NCBI GenBank assembly: GCA_026826555.1
Contig: JAKSZT010033882.1
Span: 62,001-126,000 of the forward strand
Direction: 5' to 3'
Length of the DNA stretch: 64,000 nucleotides
Source of the DNA: Tolypeutes matacus
Taxonomy: Eukaryota > Chordata > Mammalia > Cingulata > Chlamyphoridae
In this document: piece after piece, positions 1 through 12,955 of the stretch
How positions within the stretch are numbered: position 1 is the first letter of the stretch
Layout: each line of letters starts with the position of its first letter
Program-made: the position numbers and the translations under genes
Notes under the pieces: model-generated
What the model was told of the DNA's origin: nothing
Seen by the model: the letters and a program-made list of their open reading frames with translations, nothing else
Databases searched by the model: none

Positions 1-402
1 CATATCCCCTACCTGAATTTAAGAGACATACAGTGAGAATGAAATAAATACATGCTGCTTTAAACCATGGGGATTTTTGCTTTTGTTATTATAGCATATC
101 ATACATTTCTGATAGCATCAATTATTTCTGATATAAGCACAAATGCAATTGTCAATCCATTTCCTTTGATATCTTACTTAAGAGTCTGATCACCTCTGTT
201 TAGAATCTGGATGTACTTCTGAAGTACCTTTCATTTTGAATCTTTGAGACCTCAGCTGAAATAGACACTGCACCTCAGTTAACAATCTTTTATATTATTA
301 TGATGACACAATTTGAATTTTGCAAGATAGACAATGACTGGAAACAAGAAAAGATATAAAGCAGGTACTTAAATTACAAGCAAAGACAATACTGTTTCTG
401 AA
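1..402. other. AT-rich sequence downstream of OR fragment, nothing assigned
   Basis: No open frame, repeat or RNA gene that I recognise. It follows the point where OR homology stops on the minus strand, so it would have held the rest of the receptor (TM4 to TM7) if that had survived; no such motif is visible. Confidence 0.5.
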
Positions 403-844
403 GGAGTTTGCGGTATATGGTTACACTGTAGTGGAGGAGCTGGCAGATGGCATTGAAGCCTTCATAGGCCATCACAGTCAGGAGGACACATTCAATGGAG
501 CTCAGCCCTAAAGATTTGTATAGCTGGATCACACAACCAGTGTAGCTAAGAGTATTCTCAGGGCCCTTGAACTCCTAAAGCATCTGTGGGATGATACTGG
601 TAGTTAAGCAAAGGTCCAGGAAGTTGAGATTGGAAAGGAAGAAATACATGGGCATGAGGAGCATGGGGTTCAAGTGTGAGACCAACATGATGGGTTTGTT
701 CCCAATTAGAGTGAGAGTATAAATAATACCAATGACCAGAAGGAGAATCATCGCCATCTGGGGGTGGTCAGAAAAGCCCATGGGGGATGAAGCCTGAGGG
801 TTGCTAAAATTTGTCTCTTTCATTGCTACTTTATTGTGAGTCAT
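403..844 (-). pseudogene. Truncated olfactory receptor pseudogene, OR2-like (N-terminus to TM3)
   Basis: Class II odorant receptor (seven-TM G-protein-coupled receptor of olfactory neurons), represented by its 5' half only. Seen: a start near 823, an N-terminal segment with an NFS sequon, GFSD before TM1, GN in TM1, PMYFFLSNL and LDLC in TM2 and PQML after it. A TAG stop at 575-577 follows PQML. The same frame continues past the stop with KGPENTLSYTGC, IECVLL and MAYEGFNAIC, the last standing where the conserved MAYDRYVAIC (DRY) motif should be. Homology ends near 403, so TM4-TM7 are absent. Also odd: residues before GFSD read SSPM in place of the usual FILL, and the DRY arginine is lost. The OR2 family placement rests on remembered motif similarity. 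It lies on the strand opposite the other two ORs. Confidence 0.88.
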
Positions 845-1129
845 CTTTCTAGGTCATTCCTATTTTATTGCTGTAGGGAGGATATCAGATACCATCACCA
901 ATGGAAAAACAACAAACTGGTTCAAGGTTGAACATTTGTAGGCTGGAATGACAGAGAGAGAAATAACAGAGATAAACTAATACAAAAACTATGGGATAAT
1001 GTGATTTTTTAATGTAGAAAGAGAGGAAAATGATTCCTGAAAACATGTATTAAAAAAAAAAAACATGTATTCATTGAAATAAAGTATGTGAACAGAGAAT
1101 ACTTTGTAGAACCATGTAATAAAACATAT
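845..1129. other. Unassigned AT-rich spacer upstream of OR fragment
   Basis: Would contain the 5' flank of the minus-strand OR fragment. A 12-base A run lies near 1053. No promoter element or acceptor site could be chosen with confidence. Confidence 0.4.
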
Positions 1130-2315
1130 TTGGGGTGTATACCAAATTCTCTGAAGATTGTCTAAATAGACCTTCAATTCTCTATAAACCATACTCAGTA
1201 TATAGATGTATTACCTTTCCCCCAGCATGGGACATGCCTTCTGGGGATGAGCCTCTTTGGCACTGAAGGGTTAGTACCAAGCACCAACTAAAAGTGTAAC
1301 TGGAAAAAGACCTTGACCAAAAGGGGGAAATGGTAAAGACAAATGAGTTTATATGGCTATGAGACCTCAAAGTGAGTTGAGAGATCATTCCATATGATCT
1401 CTACACCTCAATAAGGTTTCTTTTAATGCCATAGTAAATATTGCCTCAAATAGCAGAGCTTCTGAGGTCTCTGGGGACATTCAGACACTATAGGCAGGGC
1501 AGTTTGGCTCAGCAGTTTGGTCCCTTGACATAGGGCATTCTTTGTAATGTCTGCACCTCAGTGTGACAGAGTTGGACTTAGTTGTGGTTGATAGGTGTAC
1601 CTCCAAGAGACTTAAATCTTTGGGCTGTCCATGTACCAGTTGGGCCTTGAATCTGAATGGAGTTGCAATACCTACACTCCAGTTTATTGGACTCACCCAG
1701 GACAACTAAAAGGAGATGATGGTGGACAACAACCATCATAAGGAAGAGACAGACTGCAACTGCAAGCAAGATATTCCCATACATGTGCCCCATGGGATTT
1801 AAGCTCCCATTCAATTAGAGGCAGAGTGGGCATCACCATAGCAGAATTCTCAGGACTGGGGAATGAATGATGGAGTAGAGTAGAATTACTGTTATTCTAA
1901 TATAGACTTAATGTGATTCTCACAATGAAAGAACTTTCATCATTGATGTGGAGGCATCAATGGCAGTTCTGAGGGGAGGGAGAAGGAAAAATTTGTGTAA
2001 TTTGGGGGTATTTTCAGGACTTGGAAATTGTCCTGAGTGACATTGTAATGACAGTTATAGGCCATTATATGTCTTGTCAAAACTTACAAAAATATGTGGG
2101 AGAGAGTATAAACTACAATGTAAATTATAATCCATGCTTAGTTGCAATGATCCAAAATGTGTTAATCAATTATAACACATGTACAACCACACAAATGAAA
2201 GACGTTGTTAATGTAGGAAAATATGGGAGGGGAAGGGAGCTGGGCATATGGGAATCTTCTATATTTTAATGTAACATTTATATAATCTAAGTATCTTTAA
2301 AAAATAGGCCGTTTA
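1130..2315 (+). mobile_element. Long L1-3'UTR-like repeat, plus orientation, 5'-truncated
   Basis: Copy of the non-coding repeat that recurs throughout this window. Shared landmarks are CATGGGACATG followed by GAGCCTC, then AAAAGGGGGAAA, TATGGCTA, CAGTTGGGCC, GGACAACTAA, then TTTTCAGGACTTGG and GAGAGTATAAACTACAA, ending with ATCTAAGTATCTTTAAAAAA at about 2288-2308. It matches the second half of the more complete copy at 41.4-43.17 kb in the same order. Small open frames inside it have no recognisable protein similarity. I infer an L1-derived 3' untranslated region (see the 17.3 kb copy); the name of the family is not known to me. Confidence 0.7.
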
Positions 2316-3115
2316 TGTGCATGCTGTGGAAAAGCAAACAAATTGGGAAAAAAAATGATTGCCACATAGATAGATACATGACAGTTAGATAAGAAAATAA
2401 TATATTAATTGAAAGGCTCATCAATTAAACAAGAGAATGAGAGAGAGGATACACAGATTGCAGGCACAGTCATTATATTAATAGATAGAAATACTTAAAC
2501 AAGAGGGTTATGTAATAATATAATTAATACAAAGTTATTTGTTTTTCTAAGAAGCACAGTACAACTCTAGTTTGAGCTGGTAATAGAGTAAGGAAAACTG
2601 CTGTGCTCTCCCTATTTGAGTCGTTGATCAAGAGTATAAATATTGCTCTCTAGAATCTAATTTACAATCTTCAATTAGTTAGCTATTTTCTCCAGTGGCA
2701 CCATCAACAAATTTTATGAGAATTTCATTATGAGTTCATGAATTCAGTCACCTAATGTAAGCCATTGTCCTTTCATAAAGTATATTTTATAGAATTTATA
2801 AGAGTAGCTTGGTCTATTAATGTGAAAAGATTTCTTAATCTTTAATGTTTTAGGCACTCTAAAATTGACTGAGGGAATGACAGCACAACTCTGTGATGAA
2901 AATGATACCTACTGAGTGTACACACTGAAAGAATTGTACAAAGCATAGGAATTTATAACACAGGAATCCTGTGGTAGAAGATGGACTGTGGTTAACAGGA
3001 CAAATATGAGGAACATTCTCTCATGAATCAAAACAAGTATATAATAATAATACAGGGTGTTAATAATTGGGTTGGTTGGGGGAAAATAATCTAAATGTAA
3101 GATATTATCCATAGG
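2316..3115. other. Unassigned AT-rich sequence
   Basis: About 800 bases without a convincing frame, repeat family or RNA gene. Confidence 0.4.
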
Positions 3116-3325
3116 TAATAGAAATATTTTGATGATGTTCTTTCATAGTTTGTAACAATTGTTTCACAACAATGCAAGGTGTTGGTGCTATGGGAGCCCA
3201 GTATGATGTTAGCCATGTTTGTTTTGTAAGTTTACAACTTTGACTATAACTTCTTTTTATGTATGCACATGTATGAATGATATACTTTAATAAAAGTTTG
3301 TTTAAAATAAAAAATGTGTTAATGA
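3116..3325 (+). mobile_element. L1 3'-end fragment
   Basis: Contains CAATGCAAGGTGTTGGTG, then GTATGATGTTA and TTTTGTAAGTTTACAACTT, then an AATAAAA-type polyadenylation signal near 3288 and an A-rich end. The same order of words occurs at 19150-19325 and, more decayed, at 55.97-56.13 kb, so this is the terminal piece of a retroelement 3' UTR. L1 origin is inferred from context. Confidence 0.5.
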
Positions 3326-4660
3326 AAGTTGTTCCTCTGAATGTTCATTTGTGGGGTTCCCATAATGACCTGAACCTGCTGACCTCATGAGATTCAAGTC
3401 TAAAAAACTTCTTACAATGATAAATAAGCTATCAAAAAAAACCTCTTCACTGTAAATCTCTTATTTGCCCTCAAATCCTAGCAAACAAAAACAAAATTTT
3501 CTTGTGTGAATCTGAGGCCTGGTCTTAAGCAATTTTTGCAGAGTACAGTTTAAAGAGATATGTGGCTTATTTTTTTTCACATTGGTGGTAATAATGAATT
3601 CTGAAATTTGCCAAATTGACTCTATTATGTGTTCTGAGTAGAGGATAATCCTCTTCTGGAGTTATAATAACAAAAGGAAATGGACACTTCTGGTCACATT
3701 ACCTTTTGCTAAGTATTTTGGTGGTAAAATAGAATCCATGGATGCTGGGATTACTAGAATTGACGTAAACTTTAGTAGGTGCAATTTCCTCCACTGTACA
3801 GGAAAGGGCAAAATAACTGTACTGTTGAGGGATTGGATATTGACTGGAAGGGAGACCATGGGTGCATGCATTTTCCAGGTGTAAACATTAAATGGTCACA
3901 ATTCTTTGCCACATGGATTTCTGTGGCCAAAAAATAAGCAATATTTTCCATGGAGACCCATGTGAAAGTCCTGCCTCTTCTTTCACTTTCTTATTAATCA
4001 AAATAAGGATAAAGGTATTTAAATCTTCAAGGGTGAGAAAGTGGTCAATTTTCCATGACTATGAATACAGTAAAATGTTGAGTTATGTAGGAAAATCTGC
4101 TTCTGTTTACTGGAAATAGGAACCCAGCTCTGAATTTCCTCAATCCATAAAGTAAAATTCCCTTTTTATTCATTATATGATAACTTAAACCCTACCTTCC
4201 TGGAAGAATGAAAATTACCTGCATAATATATTATTAGCTTTGGTAAAAATTTCAATTACAGTCACAGTTCAATCACAGGCAGTGGAATAACCATGTGTGT
4301 GTATTCTGTTAGTTCAAATTCAATCTACCTTCAGAGGGATGGTGTTCGGCTTGTTTATTCAGCACAAGTCTCTGGAGCTCTCCTTCCCAGGCAACTTCTC
4401 ATTGCTGTTTTGGAGAAGGACACTGGTCTCTGGAGCGAGAAGAAAGACATAGGCTTGTGCTTCTGTTTCCACAGAATGCAGTCAATTGTAGACCACCTTC
4501 TGAACATGAACAAGCATATGCAGTCTTGCTTGAAAAGCATCCACAACAGAAGGGCAGTTAAAATTCAGGGCAGTTAGAATGTCCTTCTGTTCTACTCATA
4601 GTGAACTTTGCAAAACCTACATTATATCCTGTATGCTTTTAAAACTGTCAATAATGTCTT
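3326..4660. other. Unassigned sequence between repeats
   Basis: No host gene motif or named repeat recognised. A plus-strand open frame of 94 codons at 4293-4577 has no family motif and an overlapping antisense frame, so it is not called. Confidence 0.35.
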
Positions 4661-4664
4661 GAAA

Positions 4665-5353
4665 GCTTCTTTTATAAAAGATATTTTTTATTTTTTAAGA
4701 GATACTTAGATTAATAAAATGTTACACACAAAAAAATAAGGGACTACAATATGCCCCACTCCCCACACCTCCTACTTTTCCCCACAACAACCACATTCAT
4801 TGCAATTGATGAATACATTTTGGAGCATTGTCACTAAGAATGGATTATACTTTACATTGTAGTTTACACTCTCTCCCAATCAATTCTGTAGGTTTTGACA
4901 GGATATATGATGGCCTGTATCTGTTGTTGCAATATCATTCAGGACAATTCCAAGTCCCCAAAATGCCCCCATATTACACCTTTATTTCCCTCTCAACTGC
5001 CTTCAGCACCTCCAATGGCCACTGTCTCTATATCAATAATATAATTCCTTCCATTGCTAAAATCACAATAAATCTATAGTAGAATAACAGTAAGTCCACT
5101 CTAGTCCAAATTTCACTCCCCAATCATGAGGATTCTGGGATGGTGATGTCACTCCACCTCTAATTGAGAGGTGGCTTTGATGCCACATGGCTGATGGATG
5201 GGACTCTCTTGCTTGCAGTTGTAGACTCTCTCAGGTCCTTGGTATATTGTTTCTCCATCCTCAACTCCTTGTTAGTTGTCCTGGGTGACTCCAATGAACT
5301 GGAGAGTAGGTACTGCAACTCCACTGAGGCTCAGGGCCCAGCTGATTGTAATT
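4665..5353 (-). mobile_element. Long L1-3'UTR-like repeat, minus orientation, interrupted by L1
   Basis: Begins with AGAGATACTTAGATTA and GTTACAC (reverse of the shared 3' end), then TTTTGGAGCATTGTCACTAAG, ATATGATGGCCTGTAT, CAGGACAATTCCAAGTCC and GGTGATGTC. It stops abruptly at GGGCCCAGCTGA (5353), where the plus-strand L1 ORF2 fragment starts. The rest of this repeat does not resume after the L1. Confidence 0.7.
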
Positions 5354-8300
5354 GTACAAAGTAATTTCTCTGACCACAATGGAATGAAGCTGGAAATCAG
5401 TAAGTGCAAAAGAACCTGATTAGGCACAAAGATATGGAAGTTAAACAACACATTCTTAGAGAAACAGTGGGTCAAGGAGGAAATTACAAAAGAAATCAGA
5501 AACTACCTTGAAACGAGTGAAAATGACAACACAACGTATCAAAATGTATAGGATGCAGCAAAAGATGTACTGAGAGGGAAATTCAAAACCATAAACACAT
5601 ATATCAAAAAAGAAGAAAGCTAAAATCGAAGAACCAACTGTATACCCAGAGGAATTAGAAAAAGAACAACAAACTAGCCCCAAAGGAAGTAGAAAGAAGG
5701 AAATAACGAAGATTAGAGCAGAACTAAATAAAACAGAAAATAAAAAAGCCCTAGAAAAATAAAACCAAAAGCTGCTTTTTCCAGAAGATTAACAAAAATG
5801 ACAAACCTTTAGCTTGACTAACAAAAAAAAAAAAAAAAAAAAAAAAAGGAGAAAGATGCAAGTACATAAAATAAGAAATGAGGAAGTGGCTATCACCACT
5901 GACCACACAGAAATCAAGAGTATCATAATAGGATAATTTGAAAAATTATATGCCAACAAGAATGATAATGTAGAGGAAATGGACAAATTCCTAGAAACAC
6001 ACAAGCAGCCTACACTGATGAAAGAAGAAATTGATGAACTCAAACAGACCAATCACAAGTAATGAGATTGAATTTGTCATCAAAAACCTCCCAACAGAAG
6101 AGCACAGTCCCAGCCAGCTTCACGGGTGACTTCTACCAAATATTGCAGAAAGAACTAACACAAATCCTGCTTAAACTATTCCAAAAAATAGAATTGGAAG
6201 GAATATTGCCTAGCTCATTCTATGATGCTAACATTACCCTAATACCAAAGCCAAACAAAGATGCCAGAAGAAAGGAAAATTACAGATCAATCTTTCTAAT
6301 GAACCTAGAAGTTAAATCCTCAGAAAATAATTGCTAATCGAATTCCACAACACATCAAATGATTTATACTCTAGGACCAAGTGTGTTTCATCCCTGGTAT
6401 GCAAGGATGGTTCAACATAAGAAAATCAATCAACATAATACACCACATAAACAGATCAAAGGAAAATAATCACATGATAATCTCTATAGATGCAGAAAAC
6501 ACATTTGACAAAACACAGCACCCTTTCCTGATAAAACACTGCAAAAGATAGGAATAGGAGGAAACTTCCTCAACATGATAAAGGGTATGAATGAAAAACT
6601 CACAGCTAAGATCATATACAATTGTGAAAACCTAAAACCTTTCCTTCTAAGATTGGGAAAAACACAAGGATGCCCACTATCACCACTTCTACTAAACATT
6701 GTGTTAGAAGTACTTGCTCAAGCAGTTGGGCAAGAAAAAGATATAAAAGGCATCCAAATTGGAAAGGTAGAAGTCAAAATTTCACTATTTGTAGATGACA
6801 TAATCTTATACATAGAAAGCCCTGAGTTATCTACAACAAAGCTTCTAGAGCTTATAAATGAGTTCAGTAAAATTGCAGGTTATAGAATCAATGCACAAAA
6901 ATCGGTACCATATCTGTACACCAGTAATGAGCAATCAGAGGATGAAATCAAGAAAAAAATCTCATTTACAATAGCAACTAATAGAATCAAATACATAAGA
7001 ATAAATTTAACTAAAGATGTAAATGATTGTATGCAGAAAACTACACAACGCTGTTAAGGGAAATCAAAGAAGACTTAAATAAATGCAAGAATATTCCCTG
7101 TTCATGGATGGGAAGGCTAAACATCATTCAGATGTCTATCCCACCCAAACTGATCTACAGCTTTAATGCAATTTCAATAAAAATCAACACGGCATTTTTT
7201 ACCAAATTGGAAAAACTAACTCTGAAATTTATTTGGAAAGACAAGAGGGCCCAAATAGCCAAAGACATGCTAAAATAGGAAAATGAAGTTGGAGGTATCA
7301 TACTACCTGAGTTTAAAACATACAAATCTACAGTGGTCAAAACAGCATAGTATTGGCACAAGGATAGACATACCGACCAATGCAACCAAACTGAGAGTTC
7401 TGATATAGATCCTCACATTTACTATCCTCTGATATTTGACAAGGCCATGAAGCCCACTTAACTGGGAGAGAATGGCCTCTTCAACAAATGGTGCTTGGAG
7501 AACAGGATATCCATAACCAAAAGAGTGAGAGAGGAAAATCATCTTGCACTTCATGCAAAAATCAACTCAAGATGGTTCAAAGATCTAAATATAAGTGCCA
7601 AGACCATAAAGACCTTGGAAGATAATGTAGGGAAGCATCTACAGGACCCTGTAATAGAAAATGGTTTCATGAACTTCACAACCAAAGCATGAGCAGTGAA
7701 AGAAAAAATAGATAAATGGGATCTCCTCAAAATTAAAAACTTTTGCACCTCAAAGGAGTTTGTCAAGAAATTGAAAAGACAGGCTATTCAATGGGAGAAA
7801 ATATTTGATAACCACATATCTGATATCCATCATATATAAAGAAATCCTATATCCTGAAAATAAAAAGACAAGCAACCCATTTATAAAATGAGCTAGTAAT
7901 TTGAACAGACACTTCTCTGAAGAAGAAACATAAATGGATAAAAAGCACATAAAAGCATGCTCAACATCACTAGCTATTAGGGAAATACAAATCAAAACTA
8001 CAATGAGATACCATCTTACACTCATTAGACTGGTAACCATTAAAAAACAGAATACTACAAATGTTGGAGAAGATGAGGTATGGGAACCCTCATCCACTGC
8101 TGGAGGGAATGTAGAATCATCCAGCCATTGTGGAGGACAGTTTGGTAGTTCCTCAAAAAACTAACTATAGATCTTCCATATGATCCAGGAAATTCAGTGC
8201 TGGGTATATACCCAGAAGAATTGAAAGCAAGGCCACAAACTGATATATGTACACCAATGTTCATAATTGCATTATTCACTATTGCCAAAAGTTGGAATCA

Positions 8301-8640
8301 CCATAAACAGATGAATGGCTAAACAAAATGTGGTATATACATACAATGGAATATTACTCAGCTGTAAGACAGAATACAGTACTAACATACGGGATAACAT
8401 GGATGAATCTTGAGAACCTTATGTTGAGTGAAGCAAGTATGAGTGAAGGACAAATATTACATGATCACTCTGATATGAATTAAGCAAATCAAGAAGACTC
8501 AGAGTCTGGAAGATAGGTTTACAGGAAATAGAAAGGAAGAAGAAGGTTCTGAACCAACTCCCATATGGGCAAAATCTATGATTAGTTGGAAGTGAGTAGT
8601 TGATAGCTTCTTAAAAGTTTCATTTCAAATATATATATTG
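5354..8640 (+). mobile_element. L1 LINE fragment: ORF2 reverse transcriptase to 3' UTR, broken
   Basis: 5'-truncated LINE-1. ORF2 would encode the endonuclease and reverse transcriptase for target-primed retrotransposition; here it starts downstream of the endonuclease. The order of L1 ORF2 landmarks is kept: a linker, a poly-A stretch at 5822-5847, the palm region near 6060-6340, the segment ending KTQGCPLSPLLLN and the catalytic FVDD (standing for the usual F/YADD) at 6788-6799, then the C-terminal part with WMGRLN and [12 protein letters not shown] near 7100-7270 and the conserved 3' block with NNGTATATAC-type text near 8330. Frames change and stops occur repeatedly (for example after 6337, 7057 and 7278), so it is dead. 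The 3' UTR fades out near 8600. Confidence 0.9.
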
Positions 8641-9683
8641 CAAATTTTTTTTTGGTTAGTTTCTGTTTGTTTTACATAAGAGTGTAGATCTGCCCATATC
8701 CATGTACACATGCTTGGAGTTAAACATGATTGCTGAGGATGTAAGAAGTGATCTGTAGACAGCTGAGAATGAGGCAGCGATAAAAAGGAAGTGAAATGTG
8801 ATATAAAGTATAAAAGAAGGGAGAGAATCTCAAATTCCTTAGCTCTTGAGAAATCCTTAAAAATAAACATTCATACCACAAAGGAAGTAGGCCACACTGA
8901 GATCACACTCATTTCTGAGCATCATTATATCCCTTTCAGTTTGTATTTTTTCAAAGGAAATAAATATATGTATAGAGTTATATGCATTAAATTTGGATAT
9001 AAAGATGTTCATATAACGTGGTTGCATGATCAAAAACGATCTGTTGAGGTACTTGATTGCACACAAGTAGAAAAAACAGGTACATAGATTCTATCAGGTA
9101 CCTCCTTCCTAAAGATGTTCTTTCAAGTACAGTGCCAAAAGTGGGAAAAATTATTGGCCAGGTATTCTGGTCCTTGTTTGTTTGCCATCAGGGGATTAAA
9201 CTGGTTTAAATTGTTGAATGTGTGAAAAAATTAGGCTTAGTTTAAAGAGGGTGGAATGACTAGAATTTAAACTTCCTGGAACAACTCTGAATTTCCTTGC
9301 CTTGGGCAACTAAAGCAACAACCCAGATAATAAAAGTCTTCACCTGTAAATTAGTGATACTAGTACAATACAACTTGAAATGTTTCCTATGATTGATCAA
9401 AGACAAACACAAACTTTTCGAGCTGGAGATACAGGGCCTAAAATAAAGACTTCAGAAAACACCCATCTCAGACTGGTTCTTTTACAATGCAGAGACACGA
9501 ACAGTAATTTAAGCATTGATACTCTATTTGGGAGCTGTAAGACCAGTTGCTAAAAGTGAGGTATAAATGAGAGCCTGAGACCAAAATAATATAGATCTCC
9601 CTGATAACTTAAGTATGCAGGTATGTAAAGTTAAAGCTAAGCTTTGAAAAGGAATGTAGTTATGTCCTAAAGTAAAATGATTG
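8641..9683. other. Unassigned sequence between L1 and ERV
   Basis: No motif recognised. A plus-strand frame at 8791-9087 (98 codons) has no family feature and is opposed by an antisense frame. The last four bases, ATTG at 9680-9683, are the 5' target duplication of the ERV. Confidence 0.4.
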
Positions 9684-10274
9684 TGAAGCAGGCTTCATAT
9701 AGGGAATCAATAGATGGATCTGGAATTTGGCAAGAAGTCCATGTGGATATCAATAGGCCCAAGATGGCTGCTGGAAGACCCTCGCAAGATTTCTGCCACC
9801 CAGAATGAGATTCCTGGAGATTCACAGAAGTCCCAGATATTGTCCAGGGACAGTATCATTGGGCTCACCTGGGGAATTGATGGGTGGGGTAATCAATAAA
9901 AACATCAAACAGCTGGGACTTGTCCCATGCCATTAGACAAAAGGGTGAAATAATTAACAGTTTAAAAGCGGGCACAATAGGCTCGCTCACCCTACTTGGC
10001 TTCTGAGCCCTGCTCTCGCCATGTCCCCCCTGCATGGATAAACATGCAGGTAAAACCTGGGCATTTATAATCTATAATGGGAAATGTGTAGTCTATAAAT
10101 CAGCCCTCCTTATCCCTCTTCAGCCCTTACTCTCTACCAGGGACCTTTGATCTTTTATTATCTCCTATTTCTCTTCCCTCCCCACCTTAATAAATTTCTG
10201 GCCTAACTAACACGATGTCGCCTGAAATACATTTCTGCAGCACAAGTCAAGAATCTAGACAAAATCCAGTAACA
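9684..10274 (+). repeat. 5' LTR of the ERV
   Basis: Starts TGAAGCAGG and ends GTAACA, giving the TG...CA ends of an LTR. A TATA-like TTTAAAAG lies near 9961-9968 and an AATAAA signal at 10189-10194. It aligns along its whole length with 14377-14981, with visible substitutions and small indels that I would place at roughly ten percent by eye. Confidence 0.88.
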
Positions 10275-12655
10275 TACTTGGTTTGTGCCAGCCAGGAAGA
10301 TACTGGTGAGCGAAACTATGGCCTACAGCCTGTTTAATGTCTTCTTTTGCTTATCCATTTTAAATGGGTTCACCTAAGAGCCCCCATGGGATGAACTCCC
10401 AGGAGGGAAGTGGCCACAGTGCGGGAACTCTGCATCTGTGCCATGTGTTCAGGCTTGTGAGACCTGACCCCAGTTGGGATGGCTGGAGCACAGGGCAGGG
10501 GCTCAAAGCAGAGCCCTACCAAGACAGAGGTCCCCCATCCAAGCACTGGGTGCTGCAAAGCTTTTTCAAGCCCATTAAACAGCCAGGCAGCTTTGCCCTC
10601 AGGCCATTGCCTTCTACTGCCCTCTCTCCTTGATGGTGGTAGGGCAATGACTCAGAACTGGGGGCTTGCCCTCTCTACAGGTCCATGCCTTTGCAGACCT
10701 GCCTTCCTATTTGACTACACCTGGCTACCTGGTCTGGGATGGGGTGGGAAGGCAGCAGCAAGCAGGGCCCAGATGGATACCATGAGAGTTCCCTTCCCCA
10801 AGGAAGTCATGGGCCAGGGCTCCTCTCATAATTAACCTTTACCCACATTGTTTTACCTTCCTACTACCACAGTTCTCATTACGGGTTTGTGTTAAAATGC
10901 TTTGGAATGTCTTGAAAAGTGTAAAACTAAAAACGTATTTGCTAGCAAGGAGGTTATTGCCTCAGGGACACAAGGCCTGTTAGCTAGAACAATTGATCTC
11001 TTTAATGGCCTTTTGATTGCTTGTCTAACTGATAAACTACCAAATAATAAAGTCATAAGACTAGAATGCTTTTTAAGGCCTCTGTAAGAGTAGGAAGAAG
11101 GAGCACTAGTTGGCTTGGCAGCTCCAGTCCGAAACCAACCCGAGATCTGTTCGGTCTGTCTCTCAAGTCCACAATGGCCCTGGAAATGCCCAGTGGCAGG
11201 GTCTCTGATTCCCGGGGTGATGGGAAACAGAGACATAACTCTGAATGTCCTCCACAACTCAACTTGGATCCTTCGGTACAGAGAGCAGCCAAACGTCTTC
11301 TGAGACTTACCTTAGATGCTTCGGTTTGGGTAAGAGTGCAGTCAGTCTTTGACCCTGAAATGTAGGGGTGCTGAGAAGCAAAGCAGTAATTCTGAATGGC
11401 CCCCAAGAAACTCCTCGGACCCATCCATTTAGAGAGCAGCCAAACGTCCTCTGAGACTTATCTCAGACACTTCAGTTTGGGCAATTGCTCATCTCCCACC
11501 AATTTGTCTTGGGTGCTTTGGTCTGAACTTTGGGATTTCAGGCATCTCCCAAGATCTAGGTTGGCCACAGGGACACCTGTGACCCCCAGGCTCTGGATTT
11601 CAGGATACTGGAACCAGAGCATCAGCTCCAAAGTATTTGGAGTGGTGAACATTTTAGTCAGACTTGTACTCTGGGACGCCAGATAGTTGACTAAAAAGTG
11701 ACTCTTCTTTCTTCATTCTTCCTAGAATAATGGACATGGTCTCTAGCCCACCATTAAAATCCCCATAGGAGTGACTTGTCAAGAATCAGGAAATTTGCCT
11801 CCTACTGGTCCACGTGGCAATAGTATGGCCAAGAGCAGCCTCTGTATAAGGTCTTGACCTCCAGCTAAACCAGCATAAAAGAGGAGGACAGATAGATCTG
11901 GGGGCCAGAAAAATCATGTCATGTCTCCTTAAAGAAATGAGGAAATACACCTCAGACTTCGACTAACTCCCTGTTAGAAACAGCCTTCTTAGTTTAAACT
12001 CAGTTGTGCCTATAAAAGGTGTGAATAGAGATCAAGATCCAAACCAGTTACTAAACCTCTCCTTGAAAATAAGAAACCTCATGTTCCATCAATTAAGATC
12101 AAAGATTTCCTAGAAATGCTAAGGGTATAAAATTCTCTCTTCTGTTTTAATCTGTGCTTAACTATGTGTTCAACTATGCAATCTGTGTTTAAGTTTGCCA
12201 GTTTACTTGTGCCTAGGAAATCAAATTTGGGCCTCACCTGTTACAAATTGGATAACAGTGAAAGGTAACCTAAAAATGAGTCTTTCAATGTCAATACTGC
12301 CTTGTGAGTCGATTTGATGTATAAATCACAAGTGGAATTGGTTCAACTTCAGCATTGTCATACTCTCTTGTGCATTCAAACCAGGCGTTCAATACACTGC
12401 AGGTTGCCTCTCCATTTGAGTTATTGGCTAGGTTGGTACTGACCCCTAAAATGATAAAGGTGTCTACTACATCTCTGTTTGTGCTCCTGAAGTCAATGGA
12501 GACTATGTTGCAGTTTCAAACTCCTGCAGCAGCCAACAATGGCTCGATATAGCCAAATTTACAATGGATAACACCTCCAGACTGGCACTGTTTCATAGTG
12601 CTGAAGGGTGCTATGCACCAGGCCAGTGGATGGGAAGGCCATCTCCCTTAACAAC
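10275..12655 (+). other. ERV internal region, 5' part (leader, no recognisable gag)
   Basis: The first 600 bases are more GC-rich than the surroundings, as is common for a retroviral leader. An imperfect direct duplication is present: the block with GAGAGCAGCCAAACGTC, CTGAGACTTA and TTCGGTTTGGG at about 11280-11330 recurs near 11432-11482, about 152 bases later. Open frames of 90-123 codons here overlap on both strands and carry no gag motif I recognise. 11.7-12.65 kb is AT-richer and unassigned. Confidence 0.5.
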
Positions 12656-12659
12656 TTCT

Positions 12660-12955
12660 TTCATTAGTGTGGTACATTCATTGCAATTGATAAACACATT
12701 TTGGAGCATTGCCACTAAGCATGGATTATAGTTTACATTGTAGTTTATACTCTCTCCCACTCAATTCTGTAGGATATGGCAGGATATATAATGGCCTGTA
12801 TCTGACATTGAAATGTCATTCAGGACAATTCCAAGTCCTGAAAATGTCCCATATTACACTTCTTTTACACCTCTCCCTGCCTTCAGCATCTCCAGTGGCC
12901 ACTGTCTCCAGATCAATGATATAATTTCTTCCATTGTTAGAACCTACTTTCTTAG
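12660..12955 (-). mobile_element. L1-3'UTR-like repeat fragment inside the ERV
   Basis: Carries TGGAGCATTGCCACTAAG, GGATTATAGTTTACATTG, ATAATGGCCTGTATCTG and AGGACAATTCCAAGTCC in minus orientation, as in the 4.67 and 27.97 kb copies. It is truncated at both ends. Being inside the provirus, it either inserted later or was carried by recombination. Confidence 0.65.

Noticed and set aside
11053..11424. ERV-internal frames of 121-123 codons as a gag gene
   Set aside because: They overlap on both strands and show no matrix, capsid or zinc-knuckle motif.
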